Shown here piece after piece: positions 6,775 through 12,479 of a DNA stretch of 12,479 nucleotides (position 1 is its first letter; each line of letters opens with the position of its first letter). Under the pieces are notes generated by a model, which was not told where the DNA came from, did no database searches, and saw nothing but the letters and a program-made list of their open reading frames with translations. Position numbers and translations under genes: made by a program. This stretch comes from JBCCGE01 sp039029455 (lineage in GTDB: Bacteria; Pseudomonadota; Gammaproteobacteria; Arenicellales; Poriferihabitantaceae), in the NCBI GenBank assembly GCA_039029455.1, contig JBCCGE010000094.1:1-12479 (forward strand), read 5' to 3'.

Positions 6775-7257
6775 ATGCCAGGTCTCGCTCCTTCAGGTCG
6801 CCTGCTGATGACCATAGTGATATGGACGTGCTGCGTGGTGATTGCCTTATCACTGACAAGTCGGGCCGAAGCGTCCGAAGATTCGGTCTACACCAGTTTC
6901 TTCAGTAACGACGCAGCCGGTGGATACGATGTCACTGCATATTTTGACAAGGGTGCTCCCGAAAAAGGCGACTCCCGATTTATGACGGCATACAACGGCG
7001 CTGACTGGTTGTTTTCCAGTCAGGAGAACCTCGACAAATTTGTCGCCAATCCTGAAAAATACGCCCCTCAATACGGCGGATACTGCGCGTGGGCAGTCGC
7101 AAAAGGTGAACTGTACAAGGGTGACCCACTGCACTGGAGCGTGGTGGATGGAAAACTCTATCTGAATTACGACCAGAGCGTTCAGGACAGATGGCTGAAG
7201 GATGTCCCCGGATTCATCTCTTCCGCGGACAGTCGCTGGCCCACTGTTTTAAACTGA
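6775..7257 (+). CDS. Secreted YHS-domain protein
   Basis: From the ATG at 6775 the product has 160 residues. Residues 1-33 look like a signal peptide: arginine at 9, a hydrophobic core (TIVIWTCCVVIALSL) and a likely cleavage after AEA, before S34. The mature part is a YHS domain with GYDVTAYF (50-57), WLFSSQENLDKFVANPEKY (78-96), YGGYCAWAV (100-108) and a late W-x-x-VDGKLYLNY block. This family contains Cys members and, in some species, selenocysteine members; here Cys104 in GGYCAWA is encoded by TGC. It probably acts in the periplasm, possibly in metal or redox handling, but no function is proven. The frame is open back to 6694 (an in-frame ATG), but those residues would sit before the signal peptide; 6808 is another possible start. 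A terminator follows at once, so the gene looks monocistronic. Confidence 0.85.
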   Translation: MPGLAPSGRLLMTIVIWTCCVVIALSLTSRAEASEDSVYTSFFSNDAAGGYDVTAYFDKGAPEKGDSRFMTAYNGADWLFSSQENLDKFVANPEKYAPQYGGYCAWAVAKGELYKGDPLHWSVVDGKLYLNYDQSVQDRWLKDVPGFISSADSRWPTVLN

Positions 7258-7280
7258 GTTTTTAGCACTTGCACCGATTC

Positions 7281-7310
7281 AGGTCCGGCTGTAACAGCCG
7301 GACCTTTTTT
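7281..7310 (+). terminator. Intrinsic terminator after the YHS-domain gene
   Basis: AGGTCCGGCT and AGCCGGACCT form perfect 10-bp GC-rich arms around a 5-nt loop (GTAAC), followed directly by a run of T (7304-7310). It begins 24 bp after the YHS gene stop and 46 bp before the permease start, so it should insulate the two. This is the clearest terminator in the window. Confidence 0.9.
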
Positions 7311-7355
7311 ATTTCAGGAGACTAAAAGGCGTTAGTATTCGGGCGTGGACCCGCT

Positions 7356-8303
7356 ATGCTGACCATCGTTAACCTCCTTCTGCCCCTTCTGTGTATCGGC
7401 CTTATCGGTTTTATCGCCGCCAGGACCGGTCATTTCAGTGAGGAACACACTACGGCACTTGCCCGCTTCGTGTTCAACTTTGCCGTACCGCTTATGCTGC
7501 TGCAGACTTTTGCAGGTATAGACCTGGAAACCGATTTGCCAGGATCTCTTCTTCTCGCCTACTACCTGCCGGTCTTGTTCCTCTATTTTTTATATTTCTT
7601 TGTAAGTGCGCGCGCGAGCGGAATCGGGCGATCTCAACAAACGATATTTGCGTTCGCGTGCAGTTATGGAAACCTGGTCTTACTTGGAATGCCTGTAGCG
7701 CTTATTGTCTTTGGTGACCGCGCGGTCGCTTCGGTGTTTTTTATTATCGCCGTTCATACGGTCATGCTGTTTACAGTTACAACCCTGTTACTGGAATTAC
7801 GCCGCGCAACCGGCAAAGAAACCCGATCGGTATTGACCAGCAGTTTTAAGGGACTCGTCACAAATCCGATTCTTCTTGGTATTTTTGCCGGATTGCTTTT
7901 TGGTTCAACGGGTGCAGAACTGCCCACAGTAGTTGACTCGCTTAGCACACTGATGAAATCAGCCGTGGTCCCCTGCTCGCTGTTTGCGGTGGGCGCCTCA
8001 CTGGCGCAGCACCGTATCAGCGGAAGCTGGATCGAAAGTCTGTGTGTCGTCGTAGCGAAAACGGCCGTCCTGCCCGTCACAGTCTGGGTGTTTTCTCGCT
8101 ACGTGTTCTCTCTGGACCCTCTCTCCACGGCGATTGCAGTGTTCATGGCGGCCCAACCGGTTGGTGTTAACGTGTATATTTTTTCGCAAAACTACCAGAC
8201 CGGACAGAGCATGGTATCGGCGTCAATCGTGTTATCTACGATACTCAGTATATTCAGCCTGCCACTTTTGCTGATAGTTTTGAATCAATCACTACAAATT
8301 TAA
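7356..8303 (+). CDS. AEC (auxin efflux carrier) family permease
   Basis: This 315-residue integral inner-membrane protein has about ten predicted membrane segments in two halves of five, split by a polar loop (LELRRATGKETRS, around residues 147-159). N-terminal features are LLPLLCIGLIGFIAARTGHFSEE and FVFNFAVPLMLLQTFA. The second half has GLVTNPILLGIFAGLLFG and a PCSLFAVGASLA segment, both recurrent in AEC transporters. Bacterial members export or exchange small organic acids such as malate, but the substrate here is unknown. The start has only a weak ribosome binding site. It is shielded from the YHS gene by a terminator and is followed 13 bp later by a GNAT acetyltransferase, so these two probably form an operon. 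Neither residue content nor neighbours reveal the substrate. Confidence 0.88.
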   Translation: MLTIVNLLLPLLCIGLIGFIAARTGHFSEEHTTALARFVFNFAVPLMLLQTFAGIDLETDLPGSLLLAYYLPVLFLYFLYFFVSARASGIGRSQQTIFAFACSYGNLVLLGMPVALIVFGDRAVASVFFIIAVHTVMLFTVTTLLLELRRATGKETRSVLTSSFKGLVTNPILLGIFAGLLFGSTGAELPTVVDSLSTLMKSAVVPCSLFAVGASLAQHRISGSWIESLCVVVAKTAVLPVTVWVFSRYVFSLDPLSTAIAVFMAAQPVGVNVYIFSQNYQTGQSMVSASIVLSTILSIFSLPLLLIVLNQSLQI

Positions 8304-8316
8304 CGACCCTGTTAAC

Positions 8317-8799
8317 ATGAAAGACGAGATAAAGATAAGAGGCGCGGATCACGGAGATTCCGCGGCGCTGGCGCAATTCAACATCGATATGGCCTGGGAG
8401 ACAGAGGGTATCAAGTTGGAGCGCGATACGATTTCTGAAGGCGTTAAAAACCTGATCGCGCGACCGGACCGAGGCTTCTACCTCGTTGCGGAGAGCGAAC
8501 AGAAAATTGTGGCATCGTTAATGGTGACTCACGAATGGAGCGACTGGCGAAATGGTCTGTTCTGGTGGATACAGAGTGTTTACGTTGTCCCTGATTTTCG
8601 GCAGCAGGGTCTATACAGACGACTATATGAGTCCGTAAAGGCGAAAGCTGCGCAGGATGAATCCGTAATCGGCTTCCGTTTGTATGTGGAACAAGACAAC
8701 AAAATAGCGCAAACGACTTACATTCGCTGTGGAATGCACGAGACGGTCTACAAGATGTTTGAAGAAATGATCGCACCATCCCTCGATACGGTCGGATGA
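8317..8799 (+). CDS. GNAT-family N-acetyltransferase
   Basis: The 160-residue product fits the GNAT fold. Acetyl-CoA motif A is FWWIQSVYVVPDFRQQGLYRRL, where residues 95-100 (RQQGLY) stand for the usual R/Q-x-x-G-x-G/A; the last small residue is replaced by tyrosine, a variation also seen in other GNATs. The C-terminal FRLYVEQDNKIAQTTYIRCGM block is the normal motif B, with N-x-x-A-x-x-x-Y and a G-M turn. It transfers an acetyl group from acetyl-CoA to an amine; the acceptor cannot be inferred. The ATG follows the permease stop by 13 bp, so the pair is probably co-transcribed and could modify or export a related metabolite, although this is only a contextual guess. Confidence 0.85.
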   Translation: MKDEIKIRGADHGDSAALAQFNIDMAWETEGIKLERDTISEGVKNLIARPDRGFYLVAESEQKIVASLMVTHEWSDWRNGLFWWIQSVYVVPDFRQQGLYRRLYESVKAKAAQDESVIGFRLYVEQDNKIAQTTYIRCGMHETVYKMFEEMIAPSLDTVG

Positions 8800-8837
8800 A
8801 ACAAATTTTGGTCTATTTACGACTTTAAAATATCTAT

Positions 8838-8866
8838 TTGCGACAAATCGAATTCTTCGTTATAGT
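8838..8866 (+). promoter_or_regulatory. Sigma70-type promoter for the small unknown gene
   Basis: TTGCGA (8838-8843) and TATAGT (8861-8866) are 17 bp apart in an AT-rich stretch, each matching its consensus at four or five of six positions. Transcription would start near 8873. GGAG at 8888-8891 then sits 7 nt before the ATG at 8899. Both signals are good and support 8899 as a real gene start. Confidence 0.65.
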
Positions 8867-8898
8867 CGGGATCAGTCTAGTTCGCACGGAGTGAGAAA

Positions 8899-9231
8899 AT
8901 GACCCAAGCTATTCTTGAAGAAGTCATCAAAACCAGTCTCGAGCCAATGTTTCAACAGGCAACAGACGAAGAACTGTGGTTTTTTCATCAGGCGGATGAC
9001 GGTGAGGAAGTCTGGTGCTCGCCCGGTTATCTGCGCAAGGAACAGTCCGAGGGACGATTGATCATCGCCCCGGAACATTGGGAGTTACGTAATCCAGCCG
9101 GGTATATGAGCAAACTCGTCACCGATGCACATAATCTCGTCGAGGAGTACAATGAAATGGCGCGTCGGTTGAAGATCGAAGAGACGCTCGAGCTGATCTC
9201 CCGCTCAACGCACCCTGCAGACGCCCACTAA
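8899..9231 (+). CDS. Small protein of unknown family (110 residues)
   Basis: I do not recognise this protein. It is 110 residues long, soluble by composition, and rich in acidic and aromatic residues. The N-terminal half has QATDEELWFFHQADDGEEVW, then CSPGYLRKEQSEGRLIIAPEHW. The C-terminal third (VTDAHNLVEEYNEMARRLKIEETLEL) looks like one long helix with heptad-like spacing of hydrophobics, suggesting self-association or partner binding. There is no signal peptide or membrane segment. A 17-bp-spaced promoter and a GGAG ribosome binding site support expression as a single gene. It faces the dmdA gene tail to tail across a 172-bp gap. The reading frame is convincing; the role is unknown. Confidence 0.75.
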   Translation: MTQAILEEVIKTSLEPMFQQATDEELWFFHQADDGEEVWCSPGYLRKEQSEGRLIIAPEHWELRNPAGYMSKLVTDAHNLVEEYNEMARRLKIEETLELISRSTHPADAH

Positions 9232-9265
9232 GCGTTCAGGCGGGGCCGATACGCTCTTGCCCGTA

Positions 9266-9325
9266 TATACTGAACCCTCACACACTGAGCCCATACACAC
9301 CCGGCCTATAGAGACTGAGCCCGCA
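9266..9325. repeat. Four imperfect 15-bp tandem repeats
   Basis: Four units of 15 bp lie end to end at 9266-9280, 9281-9295, 9296-9310 and 9311-9325, with the shared pattern (c/t)acactgagccc-ata and a few changes per unit; the third is the most diverged (CCCGGC for CTGAGC). They occupy the gap between the small unknown gene and the convergent dmdA gene. In one frame they would read as T-E-P repeats (TEPSHTEPIHTRPIETEP), but that frame has only a TTG start and runs into the antisense of dmdA, so coding is unlikely. Confidence 0.65.
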
Positions 9326-9403
9326 CAACTGAAATTCGATCACTTCCTTGCGCCGGAGCTCAGGCAGCTATCAGCGGCCCGGCGTGGAATCACCAGAAAT
9401 CAC

Positions 9404-10516
9404 TTATTTCCAGTTGGGTGTCGCCACCGTCGCGGTCACTCGATCATCCCCGGCCTCAATAGTCAGGTTGGTACCCGGCCCGGTGGAACCGATGTCAACA
9501 ATCGCCAGGCACAAGGTAGCGTCGAAACGCGGTGACCATGCAAGACTGGTCACCATGCCAACGGAATCGCCGGTGTCAGAAACCACCGACCAGATTCCTC
9601 GTGGCGCCGGCACTCGGCGTCCGTCAACGCGCAGGCGAACTATTTTTCGGGCGACGCCGTCTCGCTTTATTTCCTTAAGCGCCTGACGCGCCAGGTACTC
9701 AGCGGGTTTGCCAAAGTCACAAAATCGGTCCAGTCCACACTCAAAGGGATTGTTCGCCAACGTCATATCACTGCCGTAAGAGAGTAGCCCGGTCTCGAGT
9801 CTTTCGATCAGATTCGGACAACCGGCGCGAATCTGGTATTTTTCTCCGACCTGCCAGATGGCATCCCACAAATCGAGCCCTTTCCCACTGTCCTGCAGAT
9901 AAATTTCGAATCCACCCTGTCCACTCCAGCCTGAACGGGCAAGAATTACCGGTGTTGACGCAATTTCTGTCTCTATAAACCAGAAAAATCGAATATCACG
10001 CACATGCTCGCCAACAATCTCAGCCATTAAATCATCGGCTTTAGGTCCCTGAACCGCCAGCGGACTGACATCCGGCTCGAATACCTGAACATCCATTGCC
10101 CGACCCGCGGCCAGCCCCTTTACCCAAAGAAGCACATCGGAATCTGCAATCGAAATCCAGAAGCGGTCTTCTGCGAGCCTGAGGATTATCGGGTCATTAA
10201 CGATGCCGCCATGTTCATCCGTCAGGGGCGCATATTTGCACTGTCCGATTGCGCTCGTTGAAATGTCGCGAGGCGTAATCAGCTCGACGAGTTGCAGTGC
10301 ATCCGGACCCGCGACCTCAACCTGACGTTCACAGCTCACGTCCCAGAGTTGCACATGCTCGCACAGATGACTGTAGTCCTCTTCCGGCGACCGATATACC
10401 GCCGACAGCGGTGTATGGTTGTAAATCGTAAAAGCCTGAGCACCCTGCTCGAATACCCGCTTTTCAAATGGCGTTTCACGCAACCGTCGGGACAATACTA
10501 AAAGTGGTTGGGTCAT
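9404..10516 (-). CDS. dmdA: Dimethylsulfoniopropionate demethylase DmdA (GcvT superfamily)
   Basis: The 370-residue product belongs to the GcvT fold and carries DmdA-type blocks throughout. These are RRLRETPFEKRV (10-21), EEDYSHL and WDVSCERQVEV (58-68), ITPRDIS (80-86), ISIADSDVLLWVKG (121-134), EPDVSPLAVQGPKADDL (147-163), ARSGWSGQGGFEIY (193-206), RAGCPNLIERLETGLLSYGSDMT (230-252) and NPFECGLDRFCDF (256-268). DmdA transfers a methyl group from DMSP to tetrahydrofolate, giving methylmercaptopropionate and 5-methyl-THF, in the cytoplasm. In plain GcvT proteins these blocks differ, especially the region after 228. The gene diverges from an acyl-CoA ligase gene across 147 bp, as expected for the next pathway step. 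The ATG at 10516 has a weak ribosome binding site. Main alternative: a GcvT-family demethylase for another methylated compound. Confidence 0.82.
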   Translation of the reverse strand: MTQPLLVLSRRLRETPFEKRVFEQGAQAFTIYNHTPLSAVYRSPEEDYSHLCEHVQLWDVSCERQVEVAGPDALQLVELITPRDISTSAIGQCKYAPLTDEHGGIVNDPIILRLAEDRFWISIADSDVLLWVKGLAAGRAMDVQVFEPDVSPLAVQGPKADDLMAEIVGEHVRDIRFFWFIETEIASTPVILARSGWSGQGGFEIYLQDSGKGLDLWDAIWQVGEKYQIRAGCPNLIERLETGLLSYGSDMTLANNPFECGLDRFCDFGKPAEYLARQALKEIKRDGVARKIVRLRVDGRRVPAPRGIWSVVSDTGDSVGMVTSLAWSPRFDATLCLAIVDIGSTGPGTNLTIEAGDDRVTATVATPNWK

Positions 10517-10663
10517 GAATCTTTACGGATTAAAAATTTCGCGGATGATAGTCGATTGTTGGGCTGACCGGTAGCGTATTTCAGGCGGAATTGTGCCTAC
10601 AGTCAGTCAACAAATTAACGGTCTGTGCTACCCTCGCGATTTCTGCAATCGCCGCGAAGCACT

Positions 10664-12304
10664 ATGCTCACTCACTACGAACAACTTGCTCCGATCGATG
10701 GCCTCAATTTCGTCCAACTGACGCCGATCTCCTTTCTGAAGAGAGCGAGTGAGACCTACCCCGATCACGACTCGATCGTGTACCAGGACAGACGCTATAC
10801 CTGGTCGCAGACTGCGGCTCGATGCCGTCAACTGGCCAGTGCCCTGAATGCTCTGGGTATTGGCAAGGGTGATACCGTTTCGATGATGGCGGCGAATACG
10901 CCGGAGCTGATAGAAGCGCATTACGGAATCCCGATGTCAGGCGGTGTCATCAACGCCATTAACACGCGCCTTGATGCCGACACAATTGCCTATATTCTCG
11001 AGCATGCAGACACCAAAGTGCTGATTACAGACAGCCATTTTTCTTCCGTGATCTCGCAGGCACTCAGCAAACTGGATAAACCACCTGTGGTCATCGATAT
11101 TGTCGATCATCAGGCGACTCCACCGGAAGGCAGTGGCGACACTCTGGGCGTCATGGACTACGAATCACTGCTTGCGACCGGCTCATCTGATGCCGACTGG
11201 GGAATGCCTTCGAGTGAGTGGGATGCGCTTGCCCTGAACTATACGTCAGGCACCAGTGGTCGGCCCAAAGGAGTGGTCTATCACCATCGCGGAACCTATT
11301 TGATGTCAATGGGAACAATTGCAGCCTGGCAGTTATCGAAACACCCTGTTTACCTGTACACGGTACCTCTGTTTCATTGCAACGGCTGGGGCCACGCCTG
11401 GACGATGACGGTCATGGGTGGGACGCTGGTTTGCAACCGGGTGATTGCAGCCGATGTAATTTTTAATGCGCTAGTCGAGCACAGAGTCACCCACTTTGGC
11501 GCTGCTCCGATCATTCTTGCGATGCTCGCGAACACGCCCGAGGCGGAACAGCCGGTACTGAACCATACGGTCAATGTGATGACCGCCGGCGCTCCACCAC
11601 CGAGTAAGGTACTGGAGAAGACCGCAAAACTCGGATTCGACGTGATTCATGTGTACGGCCTCACAGAAACATATGGACATGTCGTGTATTGCGACTGGGA
11701 CGCCAGCTGGAATGGTCTGTCAATCGAGGAACAGGCTGATCTCAAGGCTCGTCAGGGTGTTCGACTGCAAATGATGGAAGATGCGCAGGTTCTTGATATC
11801 AACACCGGCCAACCGGTTCCGAAAGACGGTAGCACTCTTGGAGAAATCGTTCTTCGTGGGAACACTACGATGAAGGGCTACTATAAAAATCCGGAAGCTA
11901 CTGCGGATGCGTTTCGCGATGGATGGTTCAGGAGTGGAGACCTCGCAGTTGTATACGAGGATGGGTATATCGAAATCAAGGACCGACTCAAAGATATAAT
12001 TATTTCCGGAGGCGAGAACATTTCCTCAATTGAAGTGGAATCGGTGCTCTATAAATTCCCGAAAGTGGCTGCCGCCGCCGTGGTTGCGAAGGCCGACGAA
12101 AAATGGGGAGAGACTCCCTGTGCCTTCGTCGAGCTTAAGCCGGGAGAAGAAGCGTCAGAAGACGATATAATCCAGTTCTGCCGCGAAAATATGGCGGGAT
12201 TTAAACGTCCCAAAACTGTTGTCTTTATGACGCTACCAAAAACATCAACCGGCAAGATTCAAAAGTTTAAGTTACGCGAAATGGTTCGCGCTGGCGAAGT
12301 CTGA
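10664..12304 (+). CDS. Acyl-CoA ligase (AMP-forming), candidate methylmercaptopropionate-CoA ligase
   Basis: From the ATG at 10664 the product has 546 residues and all ANL-family motifs. The P-loop-like YTSGTSGRPKGV is at 193-204, YGLTETYG at 331-338, GWFRSGD at 420-426, KDRLKDIIISGGENIS at 439-454, and the adenylation lysine is K531 in PKTSTGKIQK. The N-terminus (NFVQLTPISFLKRASETYPD) is typical of ligases for short, medium or branched acids; it forms an acyl-AMP and then an acyl-CoA. Divergent placement from dmdA makes 3-methylmercaptopropionate the best substrate guess (the DmdB reaction), although this ligase group has mixed specificity. The frame is open to a GTG at 10625, but alignment-like N-terminal features start at 10664. 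A hydroxyacyl-CoA dehydrogenase gene follows 28 bp later, likely in the same operon. Confidence 0.87.
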   Translation: MLTHYEQLAPIDGLNFVQLTPISFLKRASETYPDHDSIVYQDRRYTWSQTAARCRQLASALNALGIGKGDTVSMMAANTPELIEAHYGIPMSGGVINAINTRLDADTIAYILEHADTKVLITDSHFSSVISQALSKLDKPPVVIDIVDHQATPPEGSGDTLGVMDYESLLATGSSDADWGMPSSEWDALALNYTSGTSGRPKGVVYHHRGTYLMSMGTIAAWQLSKHPVYLYTVPLFHCNGWGHAWTMTVMGGTLVCNRVIAADVIFNALVEHRVTHFGAAPIILAMLANTPEAEQPVLNHTVNVMTAGAPPPSKVLEKTAKLGFDVIHVYGLTETYGHVVYCDWDASWNGLSIEEQADLKARQGVRLQMMEDAQVLDINTGQPVPKDGSTLGEIVLRGNTTMKGYYKNPEATADAFRDGWFRSGDLAVVYEDGYIEIKDRLKDIIISGGENISSIEVESVLYKFPKVAAAAVVAKADEKWGETPCAFVELKPGEEASEDDIIQFCRENMAGFKRPKTVVFMTLPKTSTGKIQKFKLREMVRAGEV

Positions 12305-12332
12305 TTGTTGATATTTAATTTCTGATAGATCG

Positions 12333-12479
12333 ATGAATAAAATTGAAAAAGTTGCTGTGCTCGGTGCGGGCACTATGGGTGCTGGTATTGCCGGAGTTTG
12401 TGCCAACGCCGGATGCGAAGTTTTACTGCTGGATATGGCGATCGAGGCATGCGAAAAAGCGAAGGCACGACTGTCCGGC
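12333..12479 (+). CDS. 3-hydroxyacyl-CoA dehydrogenase, NAD-binding N-terminus (runs off the right edge)
   Basis: The ATG at 12333 opens a frame of 49 codons to the window end. The N-terminus is MNKIEKVAVLGAGTMGAGIA, with the GAGTMG dinucleotide-binding fingerprint at residues 11-16 and an acidic end of the second strand (LLLD, ending at D34) that selects NAD. This pattern is characteristic of 3-hydroxyacyl-CoA dehydrogenases, either free or as the dehydrogenase part of a larger FadB/FadJ-like or enoyl-CoA hydratase fusion; which one cannot be told from 49 residues. It follows the acyl-CoA ligase gene by 28 bp on the same strand, so the two probably act in one beta-oxidation-like route. Confidence 0.88.
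   Translation, partial: MNKIEKVAVLGAGTMGAGIAGVCANAGCEVLLLDMAIEACEKAKARLSG

Noticed and set aside
6570..6815. 81-residue minus-strand open frame before the YHS gene
   Set aside because: Its composition is not protein-like and it overlaps the YHS gene's leader and signal peptide in antisense.
9257..9535. Open frame coding a T-E-P repeat protein
   Set aside because: It starts with TTG without a ribosome binding site, and more than a third of it is antisense to dmdA with no family-like sequence there.

Overview
The window looks like the chromosome of a free-living, probably marine gammaproteobacterium of moderate GC content. RecA is of the gammaproteobacterial type and is followed directly by recX. 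The rest is metabolic: genes for methylated sulfonium and quaternary ammonium compounds, a medium-chain-type acyl-CoA ligase, and a hydroxyacyl-CoA dehydrogenase. There are no IS elements, phage genes, CRISPR arrays, tRNAs or rRNAs, and every gene is intact apart from those cut by the window edges. The genus cannot be named from the sequence alone.

Region 1 (1-2804) is housekeeping. On the minus strand, a sixA-like phosphohistidine phosphatase lies upstream of recA, which is followed after 4 bp by recX (cut by the left edge). A SAM-dependent methyltransferase gene diverges from sixA.

Region 2 (2850-6523) holds a minus-strand pair: a GlxA/GbdR-type AraC regulator and, downstream of it, a non-pyrrolysine MttB-family methyltransferase-like protein. 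A 3-hydroxyisobutyrate-dehydrogenase-family enzyme is transcribed divergently from the regulator. The arrangement suggests an inducible catabolic module for a methylated amine or onium compound (inference).

Region 3 (6775-9325) is a set of plus-strand accessory genes. They are a secreted YHS-domain protein with a strong intrinsic terminator, an AEC-family permease followed closely by a GNAT acetyltransferase, and a 110-residue protein of unknown family with a good promoter and ribosome binding site. A short block of imperfect 15-bp tandem repeats follows.

Region 4 (9404-12479) is the most informative. A DmdA-type dimethylsulfoniopropionate (DMSP) demethylase on the minus strand diverges from an acyl-CoA ligase, which is followed at 28 bp by a 3-hydroxyacyl-CoA dehydrogenase cut by the right edge. 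The simplest reading is that DmdA makes 3-methylmercaptopropionate, the ligase makes its CoA thioester (the DmdB step) or activates another short or medium acid, and the dehydrogenase acts in the following beta-oxidation. With region 2, this forms a roughly 9.6-kb stretch rich in osmolyte catabolism genes beside recA.
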